A stretch of DNA of 64,000 nt from Burkholderia ambifaria AMMD (GTDB lineage: Bacteria > Pseudomonadota > Gammaproteobacteria > Burkholderiales > Burkholderiaceae), in assembly GCF_000203915.1 (NCBI RefSeq), contig NC_008390.1, positions 3,162,001-3,226,000 on the forward strand. Reading direction: 5' to 3'. This document shows positions 1 to 11,678 of this stretch, piece after piece. The stretch's first letter is position 1. Each line of letters starts with the position of its first letter. Made by a program: the position numbers and the translations under genes. Below the pieces are notes generated by a model. That model saw only the letters and a list, made by a program, of their open reading frames with translations. It searched no databases and was not told where the DNA came from.

Positions 1-1161
1 ATGTTCAGCTTCTTCAAACGATTCAAGAAAACGCAGGAGTCCGACTCCACGGAATCGCAATCGGCCGACGCGCTGCAACCGGACGAGCCGTCCGATGCGC
101 CCGCCGCCGATGCCCGTCAGGCGATCGAAGCCCCGCCAGCCCCCGCGCAACCGCAACCGGCCGCGCCGGCCGTCGTGATGACGGTCACGCCGACCAACGA
201 CGGCAGCGACGACGTCGTCGAAGCGGTCGAGATCGTGCCGCCGCCGACGCAGGACGCCTCCGCGAAGAAATCGTGGCTCACCCGCCTGAAAACGGGGCTC
301 GCGAAGACGGGTTCGAGCATCACCGGCGTGTTCGTCAACACGAAGATCGACGAGGATCTGTACGAAGAACTCGAAGCCGCGCTGCTGATGTCCGACGCCG
401 GCGTCGATGCGACCGAGTACCTGCTCGGTGCGCTGCGCGAGAAAGTGAAAACGGGCCGGCTGACCGATCCGCAGCAGGTGAAGAGCGCGCTGCACGATCT
501 GCTCGTCGAACTGCTGAAGCCGCTCGAGAAATCGCTGATGCTCGGCCGCGCGCAGCCGCTCGTGATGATGATCACGGGCGTGAACGGCGCGGGCAAGACC
601 ACCAGCATCGGCAAGCTCGCGAAGCATCTGCAGAGCTTCGACCAATCGGTGCTGCTGGCCGCGGGCGACACGTTCCGCGCGGCCGCGCGCGAACAGCTGG
701 CGGTCTGGGGCGAGCGCAACAACGTGACGGTCGTCCAGCAGGAAAGCGGCGATCCGGCCGCGGTGATCTTCGACGCGGTCAGCGCCGCGCGCGCGCGCAA
801 GATCGACGTGATGATGGCCGACACGGCCGGCCGCCTGCCGACGCAGCTGCACCTGATGGAAGAGCTGAAGAAGGTGAAGCGCGTGATCTCGAAGGCGCAC
901 GACGGCGCGCCGCACGAGGTGCTGCTCGTGATCGACGCGAACACCGGCCAGAACGCGCTCACGCAGGTGAAGGCCTTCGACGATGCGCTCGGCCTCACGG
1001 GCCTGATCGTCACGAAGCTCGACGGCACCGCCAAGGGCGGGATTCTGGCGGCGATCGCGCGGCAGCGCCCGGTGCCCGTCTACTTCATCGGCGTCGGCGA
1101 GAAGGTCGAGGACCTGCAGCCGTTCAACGCCGTGGAATTCGCGGACGCGCTATTCGACTGA
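1..1161 (+). CDS. ftsY: Signal recognition particle receptor FtsY
   Basis: SRP-receptor GTPase that docks ribosome-nascent-chain-SRP complexes at the inner membrane. The 386-residue product has a low-complexity acidic/Pro/Ala N-terminal A-domain (about 1-90), then the N and G domains. Visible GTPase motifs are the P-loop GVNGAGKTT at 193-201, DTAGR at 274-278 and TKLD at 338-341, with the DTFRAAA signature between them. The ATG is the first base of the window, so upstream elements cannot be seen, but length and N-terminus fit a full gene. A UUCG-capped terminator follows. Family assignment is secure. Confidence 0.97.
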   Translation: MFSFFKRFKKTQESDSTESQSADALQPDEPSDAPAADARQAIEAPPAPAQPQPAAPAVVMTVTPTNDGSDDVVEAVEIVPPPTQDASAKKSWLTRLKTGLAKTGSSITGVFVNTKIDEDLYEELEAALLMSDAGVDATEYLLGALREKVKTGRLTDPQQVKSALHDLLVELLKPLEKSLMLGRAQPLVMMITGVNGAGKTTSIGKLAKHLQSFDQSVLLAAGDTFRAAAREQLAVWGERNNVTVVQQESGDPAAVIFDAVSAARARKIDVMMADTAGRLPTQLHLMEELKKVKRVISKAHDGAPHEVLLVIDANTGQNALTQVKAFDDALGLTGLIVTKLDGTAKGGILAAIARQRPVPVYFIGVGEKVEDLQPFNAVEFADALFD

Positions 1162-1184
1162 ACGCCGCCGGCCCGCATCGCACG

Positions 1185-1207
1185 GGGCGCCTTCGGGCGC
1201 CCTTTTT
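1185..1207 (+). terminator. Intrinsic terminator after ftsY
   Basis: GGGCGCC/GGCGCCC-type stem closed by a C(TTCG)G tetraloop and followed by TTTTT, 24 bases after the ftsY stop. It separates ftsY from the convergent maiA gene. Confidence 0.85.
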
Positions 1208-1270
1208 CATGCGCGCCGGCCACCGCCAGCCGGGGCCGCGGCCGGGGCATCGCCCGGTGTCACTCGGCGT

Positions 1271-1915
1271 TCATTCGGCGTCGGGCTGCACGCCGGGCTC
1301 GGCGGCCTTGAACGCGTCGAGCGTCGACGCATAATCGGCCACCCGCTGGATCGTCGGGAAGCGCGTCGTGTCGATCGAGAAACGGTTCGCGTTGAACACC
1401 TGCGGCACGATGCAGATATCGGCGAGCGTCGGCGTGTCGCCGAAGCAAAGCTTGCCGGTGCGCGGATCGTTCGCGAGGCGCGTCTCGAGCGACGCGAAAC
1501 CCGCCTCGATCCAGTGCCGGTACCATTCGTTCTTCGCTTCCTCCGGCACCTTCAGCGTGTGCTTCAGGTACTTCAGCACGCGCAGGTTGTTCAGCGGATG
1601 GATCTCGCACGCGACCTGCAGCGCGATCGCCCGCACATACGCGCGGTCGACCGGCTGCTTCGGCAGCAGCGCGGGTTCGGGATGCGTTTCCTCGAGATAT
1701 TCGATGATCGCGAGCGATTGCTGCAGCGTGGCATCGCCGTCAATCAGCGTCGGCACGACGGCATCCGGATTCACCGCGCGGTACGCGTCCTTCAGTTGCT
1801 CGCCGCCGTCGCGCAGCATATGCACGGGCACCGTTTCGTACGGCAGCTGCTTCAGGTTCAGGGCGATTCGCACGCGGTACGACGCGGAACTGCGGAAATA
1901 GCTGTAGAGCTTCAT
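1271..1915 (-). CDS. maiA: Maleylacetoacetate isomerase (zeta-class GST)
   Basis: Glutathione-dependent cis-trans isomerase of tyrosine/phenylalanine catabolism (maleylacetoacetate to fumarylacetoacetate). The 214-residue protein begins MKLYSYFRSSASYRVRIAL, the zeta-class N-terminal signature in which the SSx motif has Ala where the eukaryotic enzyme has Cys, as is common in bacteria. The thioredoxin-like N-domain is followed by the helical GST C-domain. The start at 1915 is preferred over an in-frame upstream start at 1960, which adds 15 residues absent from the family. No other tyrosine-degradation gene is adjacent. Related zeta-GSTs act on other substrates, so the exact substrate is inferred. 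Confidence 0.85.
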   Translation of the reverse strand: MKLYSYFRSSASYRVRIALNLKQLPYETVPVHMLRDGGEQLKDAYRAVNPDAVVPTLIDGDATLQQSLAIIEYLEETHPEPALLPKQPVDRAYVRAIALQVACEIHPLNNLRVLKYLKHTLKVPEEAKNEWYRHWIEAGFASLETRLANDPRTGKLCFGDTPTLADICIVPQVFNANRFSIDTTRFPTIQRVADYASTLDAFKAAEPGVQPDAE

Positions 1916-2104
1916 GGGATGTCTCTCGTAGTCGTATTCGGCCGGCAACGCGATGCGCACGGCACCGCCGGGATCCCGAGTTTAGCGCGCCGCGCGGTGC
2001 CGGCGCGCGCGGCCGCGCGCTTGGGCGCGCCGCGCCCATGCGATACTCGGGGCATTCCTTACCGTTCATAGCGCGGCCCGATGCCGGCCGCCCGCCCCAC
2101 GCCG

Positions 2105-3079
2105 ATGACCGCTCCCCACGACTCCGCAGCCTCGCCGTTCCCTTGCGCCCGCTTCATCAAGGAAATCGGCCGCGGCCCGAACGGCGCACGCGCGCTGTCC
2201 GCCGAAGACACGTTCGAGCTCTATCGCGCGATGCTCGACGGCCGCGTGTCGGACGTCGAGCTCGGCGCGATCCTGATCGCCTATCGCCTGAAGGGTGAAA
2301 GCGCCGACGAGCTGGCCGCGATGCTCGCCGCCGCGCAGGCGTCGTTCGAACCCGTGCACGTGCAGGATGCCGCGTTCCGCCCGGTGTCGATTCCGAGCTA
2401 CAACGGCGCGCGCAAGCAGCCGAACCTGGTGCCGCTGCTCGCGCTGCTGCTCGCGCGCGAAGGCGTGCCGGTGCTCGTGCACGGCGTCGAGCGCGATCCG
2501 GGCCGCGTGACGAGCGCGGAGATCTTCTCGGCGCTGTCGATCGCGCCGTCGACGTCGCACGACGCGATCGAGGACACGCTCGCCGAGCGCCGCGTCGCGT
2601 TCGCGCCGACCGAAGCGCTGGCACCGCGCATCGCGCACCTGCTGTCGATGCGCCGCGTGCTCGGCGTGCGCAACTCCACGCACACGCTGGTGAAGATCCT
2701 GCAGCCGTTCGCGCCGGCCGGGCTGCGGCTCGTCAACTACACGCATCCGCCGTACCGCGAGAGCCTCGCGCAACTGTTCCGCGATCATCCGGACGCCGCG
2801 CTCGGCGGTGCGCTGCTCGCGCGCGGCACCGAAGGCGAAGCGGCGGCCGACACGCGGCGCCAGGTGCAGGTCGACTGGCTGCACGACGGCGTGTGCGACA
2901 CGCTGATCGAGGCCGAGCGCTCGTCGACCGACGCGCCGCCTGTCACACTGCCCGAATCGCGCGACGCGGAGACGACAGCTGCCTGGACGGACGCCGTGCT
3001 GCGCGGCGAGATCCCCGTGCCCGACGCGCTTGCGCGGCAGGTCGCGACGATCGTGGGGATCGTCCGGACCGCACCGTGA
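2105..3079 (+). CDS. ybiB: YbiB-type DNA-binding protein (TrpD2 family)
   Basis: Homologue of YbiB/TrpD2, which has the fold of anthranilate phosphoribosyltransferase (TrpD) but in E. coli binds nucleic acid rather than making tryptophan precursors. The 324-residue product has the all-helical N-domain (ALSAEDTFELYRAML..., about 20-70) and the alpha/beta phosphoribosyltransferase-like core with LGVRNSTHTLVKILQP near 190-205. The ATG at 2105 is chosen because the eight residues before it are low complexity; no strong Shine-Dalgarno is visible for either start. It stands alone and is divergent from maiA. Family membership is fairly sure; cellular function is not. Confidence 0.8.
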   Translation: MTAPHDSAASPFPCARFIKEIGRGPNGARALSAEDTFELYRAMLDGRVSDVELGAILIAYRLKGESADELAAMLAAAQASFEPVHVQDAAFRPVSIPSYNGARKQPNLVPLLALLLAREGVPVLVHGVERDPGRVTSAEIFSALSIAPSTSHDAIEDTLAERRVAFAPTEALAPRIAHLLSMRRVLGVRNSTHTLVKILQPFAPAGLRLVNYTHPPYRESLAQLFRDHPDAALGGALLARGTEGEAAADTRRQVQVDWLHDGVCDTLIEAERSSTDAPPVTLPESRDAETTAAWTDAVLRGEIPVPDALARQVATIVGIVRTAP

Positions 3080-3089
3080 ACGGCCCCCG

Positions 3090-3114
3090 GGTCGGCCCTT
3101 TCGCGCCGACCTTT
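3090..3114 (+). terminator. Terminator after ybiB
   Basis: Seven-base-pair stem GGTCGGC/GCCGACC with an 8-base loop, followed by a short TTT, 10 bases past the ybiB stop. The U-tract is short, so it may be weak. It lies just upstream of the leuA promoter. Confidence 0.55.
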
Positions 3115-3125
3115 GAACCGACCAT

Positions 3126-3155
3126 TTGACACGCGCACGCATCCTGGCATAGAGT
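3126..3155 (+). promoter_or_regulatory. Probable sigma-70 promoter of leuA leader
   Basis: A perfect TTGACA -35 (3126-3131) is followed after 18 bases by TAGAGT (3150-3155, four of six consensus positions). The predicted start site, about 3162, falls almost on the ATG of the leader peptide at 3163, so the leader could be translated from a leaderless or near-leaderless message. Inferred from sequence only. Confidence 0.55.
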
Positions 3156-3162
3156 TGTCGCC

Positions 3163-5116
<1,954 letters not shown>

Positions 5117-5202
5117 GCACCGGGTTTCACTTCAGGGTTCGAACGTCAGGGAGCGGTGCGTGACCGCCCGTGCGCCGCGCGATCCGCGCCGCACGGGCCA
5201 GC

Positions 5203-5226
5203 AAAAAGCGGCCCAGGAGGCCGCTT
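5203..5226 (-). terminator. Terminator for the NTF2-like gene
   Basis: AAGCGGCC/GGCCGCTT stem with a 5-base loop; read on the minus strand it ends in TTTTT. It lies between the leuA stop and the end of the convergent NTF2-like gene at 5260. Confidence 0.75.
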
Positions 5227-5259
5227 CGGTGGGGACATGAAAAAGAGCGCCACGCGCGC

Positions 5260-5643
5260 TCATGTCTCGGTCGCGCACCGCGTCGCCTGCCACGCCAGCA
5301 GGCGCCAGTGGCCCTGCTCGTGGGTGTGGACGGCCGTATAGGCGATCGGAAACACCAGCCCGCCGTTGTTCGTTTCCATCTCGATCAGCGCGCGCCCGGT
5401 GACGACGCAGGTGGCGTCGCCGAGGGTCAGCAGGTCCTGCGACTGGATTTCGATCTGGCGATAGCGGCGGCGGCCGGCGACGATTGCGTCGATGAACTGC
5501 TGCTTGGTTTCGCGTTTGCCGTTGGTGTGCACGAAGAACACCTTGTCCGACAATTGCGCGTCAAGCGCCTCGCCGTCCCCGTCGACCATCGCCCGGAACC
5601 GATCGCGCTCGAGTGCGCGAATCGCATCGACCACCTTCGTCAT
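5260..5643 (-). CDS. NTF2-like (DUF4440-type) small protein
   Basis: 127-residue protein of the NTF2/SnoaL cone fold: an N-terminal helical part (IRALERDRFRAMVDGDGEALDAQLSDKVFFVHTNG) followed by alternating strands ending HEQGHWRLLAWQATRCA. Proteins of this type may be small enzymes or ligand-binding domains, and no catalytic residue set is clear. The ATG at 5643 is preceded by GAGGAG, which decides against an upstream start at 5661. pagL-like lies 45 bases upstream on the same strand, so co-transcription is possible. Specific function unknown. Confidence 0.75.
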   Translation of the reverse strand: MTKVVDAIRALERDRFRAMVDGDGEALDAQLSDKVFFVHTNGKRETKQQFIDAIVAGRRRYRQIEIQSQDLLTLGDATCVVTGRALIEMETNNGGLVFPIAYTAVHTHEQGHWRLLAWQATRCATET

Positions 5644-5688
5644 CGCCTGACTCCTCGGCAACGCGCCCGCCGTGCGCGGGCGTGCGGA

Positions 5689-6258
5689 TCAGAAGTTGTA
5701 CTGCACGTAGAACTGGTGGAAATTTATACCAGGATTCGGCTCTTTGATACCCGCGTTAGACACATGTTGAAAACGGTAACCGAGCTGATACTGTTGGCGT
5801 TCTCCGAACTGCGCGCCGACGCCGACCACATCCGCGAACTGGAAGGAGGTCGACAACGACAGATCGTTCGAGATCGTCGGGTGCGTGAGGAAGCGGATGC
5901 CGGCGCCGGCCTCGATGAACGGGCGAACCTGGCCCGCGCTCTTGATGAAACGGAACATCGGCGTCGCGCCGAACTCCCCGATATTGGCGTGAACGTTGCC
6001 GCCCGTATGCCAGTAGCCGGCGTGGCCTTCCATCACGAACGTGAAGTGCCAGCCGCCGATTTCCCACCAGTTCCAGCCGGGATCCCACACCACCGCGAGA
6101 TCGGCCTTGTCGATCCCGTGGCGATCGGAAAAACCGCCGCCCGCCTGGATCCCCCACCGGTCCGCGAATGCGGCCCCCGATCCGCCTAGCAGCGATGCCG
6201 CCAGCAGCGCATCCAGCGCAAGCCGGCGAGGGGACCGGCGATTCTTCTTATTGTTCAT
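5689..6258 (-). CDS. pagL: PagL-type lipid A 3-O-deacylase
   Basis: Outer-membrane esterase family that removes the 3-O acyl chain of lipid A. The 189-residue precursor has a basic start and a hydrophobic signal peptide ending SGAAFA|D near residue 33. The mature part reads as a beta barrel of alternating aromatic strands ending with Phe (FYVQYNF), as outer-membrane proteins do. The PagL catalytic motif is visible as FQHVSN with His and Ser two apart, followed by a Glu in KEPNPG. The start at 6258 follows GGAG. Activity on lipid A is inferred from family membership. Confidence 0.82.
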   Translation of the reverse strand: MNNKKNRRSPRRLALDALLAASLLGGSGAAFADRWGIQAGGGFSDRHGIDKADLAVVWDPGWNWWEIGGWHFTFVMEGHAGYWHTGGNVHANIGEFGATPMFRFIKSAGQVRPFIEAGAGIRFLTHPTISNDLSLSTSFQFADVVGVGAQFGERQQYQLGYRFQHVSNAGIKEPNPGINFHQFYVQYNF

Positions 6259-6431
6259 CTGACACTCCAACTTTGCGGGTTGAATGGAGCCTTGCCGCAG
6301 CGGCCGGCCCGAGCGAACTGAATGGTATGGTAAAGGACTTTTCGGATCGGCATCACGAAGCGAAATTGTTTGCTTCCAAAACTACAAAAATCGAAAACGT
6401 CTACTGATTACCATCAGAAACAACGGTTTAC

Positions 6432-6459
6432 GGAACTTCCCCTCGCAACCCCGGTCGCA
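6432..6459 (+). promoter_or_regulatory. Candidate sigma-E promoter upstream of rpoH
   Basis: GGAACTT (6432-6438) matches the sigma-E -35 consensus and is followed 16 bases later by TCGCA (6455-6459), which fits the loose TCnnA -10 pattern. E. coli rpoH has a sigma-E promoter, so the role is plausible, but the -10 is not a full match. Confidence 0.4.
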
Positions 6460-6529
6460 AATTAGACTATCGACTCGACAAGTTCGATAGAAAAACCGGG
6501 AACTCGGATGCCCACGCGCCCTCTAAGGA

Positions 6530-6556
6530 TTAGCACTCGGATTCCGGGAGTGCTAA
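6530..6556 (+). promoter_or_regulatory. CIRCE operator (HrcA binding site)
   Basis: Perfect TTAGCACTC-N9-GAGTGCTAA inverted repeat, the textbook CIRCE element bound by the HrcA repressor. It sits 63 bases upstream of the rpoH start, so rpoH is predicted to be repressed by HrcA. CIRCE upstream of rpoH has been described by comparative genomics in betaproteobacteria. The 360-base pagL-rpoH gap holds this element and a candidate sigma-E promoter. Confidence 0.93.
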
Positions 6557-6618
6557 GATGGGCCCCGGAATCTCATCCGAGACCAGGGGTTTGTCCCTGA
6601 TTCCAAAGGAGTTTTTTA

Positions 6619-7554
<936 letters not shown>

Positions 7555-7580
7555 ATCCGCGATTCAGCACGCTTCACCCA

Positions 7581-7612
7581 AAACCGCTGCCCGACTGGCA
7601 GCGGTTTTTTTT
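7581..7612 (+). terminator. Terminator after rpoH
   Basis: AAACCGCTGCC/GGCAGCGGTTT stem with a 5-base loop and eight Ts, 26 bases after the rpoH stop. An 11-base tandem duplication (GTCTGTCGTTT twice) follows at 7614-7635. Confidence 0.92.
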
Positions 7613-7708
7613 CGTCTGTCGTTTGTCTGTCGTTTCGCGCGTCGCCGCGCTAATTGATCGACGTTATTGACCGGCTATCGGCCGGTTTCCCGCCCCTTCC
7701 GCATACCG

Positions 7709-7722
7709 TTGATCTACCTCAA
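7709..7722 (+). promoter_or_regulatory. FNR/Anr-type box upstream of cyd operon
   Basis: TTGAT-CTAC-CTCAA differs from the FNR/Anr consensus TTGAT-N4-ATCAA at one position. It lies 171 bases upstream of cydP, in a 339-base gap with no ORF support. Low-oxygen activation of a high-affinity bd oxidase would make sense; this is inference from the motif. Confidence 0.55.
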
Positions 7723-7893
7723 GTTTTGACCCGCGATTCGCGACGGTCTGCCGCAGCGCGGCACTCGGCAGCGGAAAGCCGGCGTTTTAAAATTGGCATG
7801 TCGGCTTAAAAGGATTAAAACAGCTTAAGTGCCGTCATAAATCCGACGTAAAGTCGCCCCAAAACCCACGTAAATCGATTCAGGATAATCGCC

Positions 7894-8172
7894 TTGATCT
7901 CGATCAACAAAGAGCCTGCGCCGCCTCCCCCGCAGGCCGCCGGCACGGTCGGCTGGCGCGCGCGCATCACCGGGTGGGCGCGCGGCCCAACCCTCATGCG
8001 CGACATCACGCTGGTGCTGATCGTCAAGCTGATCCTCCTGATGTCGCTCAAATACGCATTCTTCAATCATCCGCAGGCCGAGCACATGTCACTGCCGCCT
8101 GCCGTCGTCGCCGAGAAGCTGCTCTCGGTGCCGGCTCCTGCATCTACCGAGGGAGACCACCATGATAAGTAG
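7894..8172 (+). CDS. cydP: Small cytochrome bd oxidase protein CydP
   Basis: 92-residue protein with a proline/alanine-rich N-terminus, one transmembrane helix ([20 protein letters not shown], about 38-57) and a hydrophilic tail. This matches the small CydP-like protein found upstream of cydAB in betaproteobacteria, proposed as an oxidase accessory subunit. The start is TTG 7894, with AGGA eight bases upstream; an internal ATG at 7996 lacks a ribosome site. Its 3' end overlaps cydA by 11 bases, so the two are translationally coupled. Role in the oxidase is inferred from position and family. Confidence 0.75.
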   Translation: MISINKEPAPPPPQAAGTVGWRARITGWARGPTLMRDITLVLIVKLILLMSLKYAFFNHPQAEHMSLPPAVVAEKLLSVPAPASTEGDHHDK

Positions 8173-9739
8173 CGAAGTCGTCGATCTGTCACGTCTACAG
8201 TTCGGCATCACGGCGCTCTACCACTTCCTGTTCGTGCCGCTGACGCTCGGCCTGTCCTGGCTGCTCGTCATCATGGAAGCCGTCTACGTGATGACGGGCA
8301 AGCAGGTCTACAAGGACATGACCCAGTTCTGGGGCAAGCTGTTCGGGATCAACTTCGCGATGGGCGTGACGACCGGCATCACGCTCGAATTTCAGTTCGG
8401 CACGAACTGGTCGTACTACTCGCACTACGTCGGCGACATCTTCGGCGTGCCGCTCGCGGTGGAAGGCCTGATGGCGTTCTTCCTCGAATCGACGTTCGTC
8501 GGCCTGTTCTTCTTCGGCTGGAACCGCCTGTCGAAGGTCAAGCACCTGATGGTCACGTTCCTCGTCGCGCTGGGCTCGAACCTGTCCGCGCTGTGGATTC
8601 TCGTCGCGAACGGCTGGATGAACAATCCAGTCGGCGCGGCGTTCAACTACCAGACGATGCGCATGGAGATGACGAGCCTGTTCGACGTGCTGTTCAACCC
8701 GGTCGCGCAGGTGAAGTTCGTTCACACCGTGTCGGCCGGCTATGTGTCGGCGGCGATGTTCGTGCTCGGCGTGTCGTCGTGGTACCTGCTGAAGAAGCGC
8801 GACGTCGACTTCGCGCTGCGCTCGTTCGCGGTCGCGGCCGGCTTCGGCCTCGCGGCGACGCTCTGCGTGATCGTGCTCGGCGACGAATCGGGCTATACGA
8901 CCGGCGAAGTGCAGAAGATGAAGCTCGCCGCGATCGAATCCGAATGGGAAACGCAGCCGGCGCCCGCGTCGTTCACGCTGATCGGCATCCCCAATCAAGC
9001 AGAGCAGCGCACCGACTATGCGATCAAGATCCCGTACGCGCTCGGCCTGATCGCGACGCGCTCGATCGACGAACCGGTGATCGGCCTGCGCGAGCTCGCG
9101 AAGCGCAGCGAGGAGCACATCCAGAGCGGGATGCTCGCGTACGGCGCGCTGCAGAAGATCAAGCAGGGCGACACGAGCGACGCGACCCGCGCGTTGTTCG
9201 ACGAGCACAAGCAGTATCTCGGCTACGGGCTGATGCTCAAGCAGTTCACGCCGAACGTGACGGACGCGACGCCCGAGCAGATCAAGGCCGCCGCGAAGAA
9301 GACGATCCCGCCGGTCGCGCCCGTGTTCTTCTCGTTCCGGATCATGGTGGCCCTGGGCTTCCTGTTCGTCGCGACGTTCGTTGCCGCGTTCTGGTTCTGC
9401 GCGCGCCGCGAGCTGCTGCAGGACAACCGCCGCTGGTTCCTCCGCTACGCGGTGTGGGCGATTCCGCTGCCGTGGATCGCGATCGAATTCGGCTGGATCG
9501 TCGCCGAGCTCGGCCGCCAGCCGTGGACGATCGCCGGCGTGCTGCCGACGCATCTGTCCGCGTCGAGCCTGCAGCCGAGCGACCTGTACCTGAGTCTCGC
9601 CGGCTTCATCCTGTTCTACACCGCGCTGTTCGTCATCGAGATCAAGCTGATGTTCAAGTACGCGCGCCTCGGCCCGTCGTCGCTGCATACCGGCCGCTAT
9701 CACCACGAAATCGCCGCCGGCGAGCGTGCCACGGTTTGA
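8162..9739 (+). CDS. cydA: Cytochrome bd ubiquinol oxidase subunit I
   Basis: Catalytic haem subunit of cytochrome bd, which oxidises ubiquinol and reduces oxygen without proton pumping. The 525-residue protein has multiple membrane helices. Conserved landmarks are [20 protein letters not shown] (haem-ligand His near 20), the periplasmic Q-loop region with [21 protein letters not shown] near 240-260, and [13 protein letters not shown] near 440-452. The ATG at 8162 overlaps cydP. The Q-loop spacing resembles the shorter, non-enterobacterial form, though this was not measured against references. Confidence 0.96.
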   Translation: MISSEVVDLSRLQFGITALYHFLFVPLTLGLSWLLVIMEAVYVMTGKQVYKDMTQFWGKLFGINFAMGVTTGITLEFQFGTNWSYYSHYVGDIFGVPLAVEGLMAFFLESTFVGLFFFGWNRLSKVKHLMVTFLVALGSNLSALWILVANGWMNNPVGAAFNYQTMRMEMTSLFDVLFNPVAQVKFVHTVSAGYVSAAMFVLGVSSWYLLKKRDVDFALRSFAVAAGFGLAATLCVIVLGDESGYTTGEVQKMKLAAIESEWETQPAPASFTLIGIPNQAEQRTDYAIKIPYALGLIATRSIDEPVIGLRELAKRSEEHIQSGMLAYGALQKIKQGDTSDATRALFDEHKQYLGYGLMLKQFTPNVTDATPEQIKAAAKKTIPPVAPVFFSFRIMVALGFLFVATFVAAFWFCARRELLQDNRRWFLRYAVWAIPLPWIAIEFGWIVAELGRQPWTIAGVLPTHLSASSLQPSDLYLSLAGFILFYTALFVIEIKLMFKYARLGPSSLHTGRYHHEIAAGERATV

Positions 9740-9770
9740 GCACGCGCCCGCAACGGAACAAGGAATCGCT

Positions 9771-10907
9771 ATGGACTATGCAACTCTCAAGCTGATCTGG
9801 TGGCTGCTCGTCGGCGTGCTGCTGATCGGCTTCGCCGTCACCGACGGCTTCGACATGGGCGCGACCGCGCTGCTGCCGTTCCTCGGCAAGACCGACGACG
9901 AGCGCCGCATCATCGTCAACACGGTCGGCGCGACGTGGGAAGGCAACCAGGTGTGGCTGATCACGGCCGGCGGCGCGATGTTCGCCGCGTGGCCGCTCGT
10001 CTACGCCGCGTCGTTCTCCGGCTTCTACTTCGCGATGCTGCTCGTGCTGTTCGCGCTGTTCTTCCGGCCGGTCGGCTTCGACTATCGCAGCAAGCGGCCC
10101 GACCCGCGCTGGCGCGCGGGCTGGGACTGGGGCCTGTTCGTCGGCGGCTTCGTGCCGGCGCTGGTGTTCGGCGTCGCGTTCGGCAACCTGCTGCAGGGCG
10201 TGCCGTTCAAGTTCGACAGCGACCTGCGCGTGACCTACTACGGCGGCTTCTGGGCGCTGCTGAACCCGTTCGCGCTGCTCTGCGGGCTCGTCAGCCTCAC
10301 GATGCTCGTCGCGCACGGCGCCGCGTTCATCAAGATGAAGACCGACGGCGTGATCGCGCGCCGCGCGTCGATCGCGCTGCGCGTGTCGGCGCTCCTGGCG
10401 GTCGTGCTGTTCGTGCTGGCCGGCGTGCTGGTCGCATCGACGATCGGCGGCTTCCACATCACGCACGCCGCGCCGAACGACACGGTCGCGAACCCGCTGC
10501 TGAAGGATGTCGCCGCCGGCTCCGGCCTGTGGCTGGCGAACTACGGCGAGTATCCGTGGATGATGGCGGCGCCGCTGGTCGGGATCGCGGGCGGCCTGCT
10601 CGCGCTGCTGCTCGCCGGCTCCCGACAGGAAAAGACGGCGTTCTTCTGCACCGGCCTGATGATCACCGGCGTGATCCTGACCGCGGGCTTCTCGATGTTC
10701 CCGTTCATCATGCCGTCGTCGCTCGACCCGCGCAGCAGCCTGACCGTGTGGGATTCGACGTCGAGCCACATGACGCTGCAGGTGATGTTGTTCGCGGTGA
10801 TCGTGTTCCTGCCGATCGTCCTGCTCTACACGAGCTGGGTCTATCGCGTGATGCGCGGCAAGGTCACGCGCCAGACGCTCGAAGAGAACGAACACTCGAT
10901 GTATTGA
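9771..10907 (+). CDS. cydB: Cytochrome bd ubiquinol oxidase subunit II
   Basis: 378-residue membrane partner of CydA, beginning [30 protein letters not shown], the strongly conserved CydB N-terminus. Roughly eight to nine hydrophobic helices are visible, with [20 protein letters not shown] near 60-80. ATG 9771 follows AAGGA; an upstream in-frame start at 9726 would overlap cydA and is rejected. It is 31 bases after cydA and 55 bases before cydX, in one operon. Confidence 0.96.
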   Translation: MDYATLKLIWWLLVGVLLIGFAVTDGFDMGATALLPFLGKTDDERRIIVNTVGATWEGNQVWLITAGGAMFAAWPLVYAASFSGFYFAMLLVLFALFFRPVGFDYRSKRPDPRWRAGWDWGLFVGGFVPALVFGVAFGNLLQGVPFKFDSDLRVTYYGGFWALLNPFALLCGLVSLTMLVAHGAAFIKMKTDGVIARRASIALRVSALLAVVLFVLAGVLVASTIGGFHITHAAPNDTVANPLLKDVAAGSGLWLANYGEYPWMMAAPLVGIAGGLLALLLAGSRQEKTAFFCTGLMITGVILTAGFSMFPFIMPSSLDPRSSLTVWDSTSSHMTLQVMLFAVIVFLPIVLLYTSWVYRVMRGKVTRQTLEENEHSMY

Positions 10908-10962
10908 ACCCGGCCGGGGGTGCGCACGCGCCCTCGCCCACCGTTTCGCAAGGAGTCGGATC

Positions 10963-11085
10963 ATGTGGTATTTCAGCTGGATTCTCGGTATCGGCGTCGC
11001 GCTGTCGTTCGGCATCGTCAACGCGATGTGGCTCGAAGCGCGGCAGAAGCCGCAGGAAGCGCCGGTGCGCGCACGCCGCGACTGA
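10963..11085 (+). CDS. cydX: Cytochrome bd small subunit CydX
   Basis: 40-residue single-helix protein starting MWYFSWILGIGVALSFGIVNAMWLE, the recognisable CydX signature, with an acidic residue straight after the helix and a basic tail. CydX stabilises the haem site of CydAB in E. coli. An AAGGAG ribosome site lies seven bases before the ATG. It is the last gene of the cydP-cydA-cydB-cydX operon, ahead of a strong terminator. Confidence 0.93.
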   Translation: MWYFSWILGIGVALSFGIVNAMWLEARQKPQEAPVRARRD

Positions 11086-11144
11086 CGCGTGCGCGGCGGC
11101 GGCGACGCACCTCGCTGCGCCGCGCCGCCGTTGCGTCCGGAATG

Positions 11145-11172
11145 AACCTCGCTTCATGCGAGGTTTTTTTTC
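11145..11172 (+). terminator. Terminator of the cyd operon
   Basis: AACCTCGC/GCGAGGTT stem with a 5-base loop followed by a run of about nine Ts, 60 bases after cydX. Confidence 0.93.
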
Positions 11173-11226
11173 GTCCGGGCAGCGAAGGCGCGCGCGGCCG
11201 GTCGATCCCAATTTAGCGCCAGATTG

Positions 11227-11243
11227 ATACCACTTGAATACCA
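11227..11243. promoter_or_regulatory. Direct ATACCA repeat, possible NagR half-sites
   Basis: ATACCA occurs at 11227-11232 and again at 11238-11243, exactly 11 bases apart. The same hexamer forms the arms of the palindrome upstream of nagR. It lies about 440 bases upstream of the GH20 hexosaminidase. The two copies are in direct rather than inverted orientation, so binding by the same regulator is uncertain. Confidence 0.3.
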
Positions 11244-11310
11244 ATAAAAGGTTTCATATGATCGTTGGACGCGGCCGCCAATAGGCCGAATCCATTTGAG
11301 TGGGGGAGAC

Positions 11311-11475
11311 ATGCGAATCCCGTGTGGGGCGCGCGCGTGCGCGTCGCGTCGCCGCTTGCGTGCGGCAGCTGCTTGCCGGGTGACGGCGCTCGCCGTTGCC
11401 GTCGCGCACGACCACCTCGATACCGTCGGCGACGTGCGCATCCACGCCGCCTCCTCTGCCGCCCCTTCCCGATGA
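11311..11475 (+). CDS. Small ORF, 54 residues, uncertain
   Basis: ATG 11311 is preceded by GGGGGAG at good spacing and opens a 54-codon frame with mostly G or C in third positions. The product is Ala/Arg rich with a hydrophobic ALAVAVA stretch and no recognised family. It sits between the cyd terminator and the hexosaminidase. It could be a real small protein, a remnant or chance; nothing else supports it. The rest of the 11173-11678 gap shows no other convincing gene. Confidence 0.25.
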   Translation: MRIPCGARACASRRRLRAAAACRVTALAVAVAHDHLDTVGDVRIHAASSAAPSR

Positions 11476-11678
11476 ACGCGCCGACGTGCCCTCGCCGATC
11501 GGATCGGCACGCGTGCCCGCCTCCCGTTCCGTAACGCACGCGACCCGCGTGCCGAATACGTCCGGCGCGACCGCCTCGCGCCGGGCGCTGGTGTCCCCGC
11601 AGCTCCGTTGAAAGACCCGACCGCGGCGACGTCGTCCCACGACGCCGCGACGCCCCCCCTTTTTTCTCAGGAGTTCGA

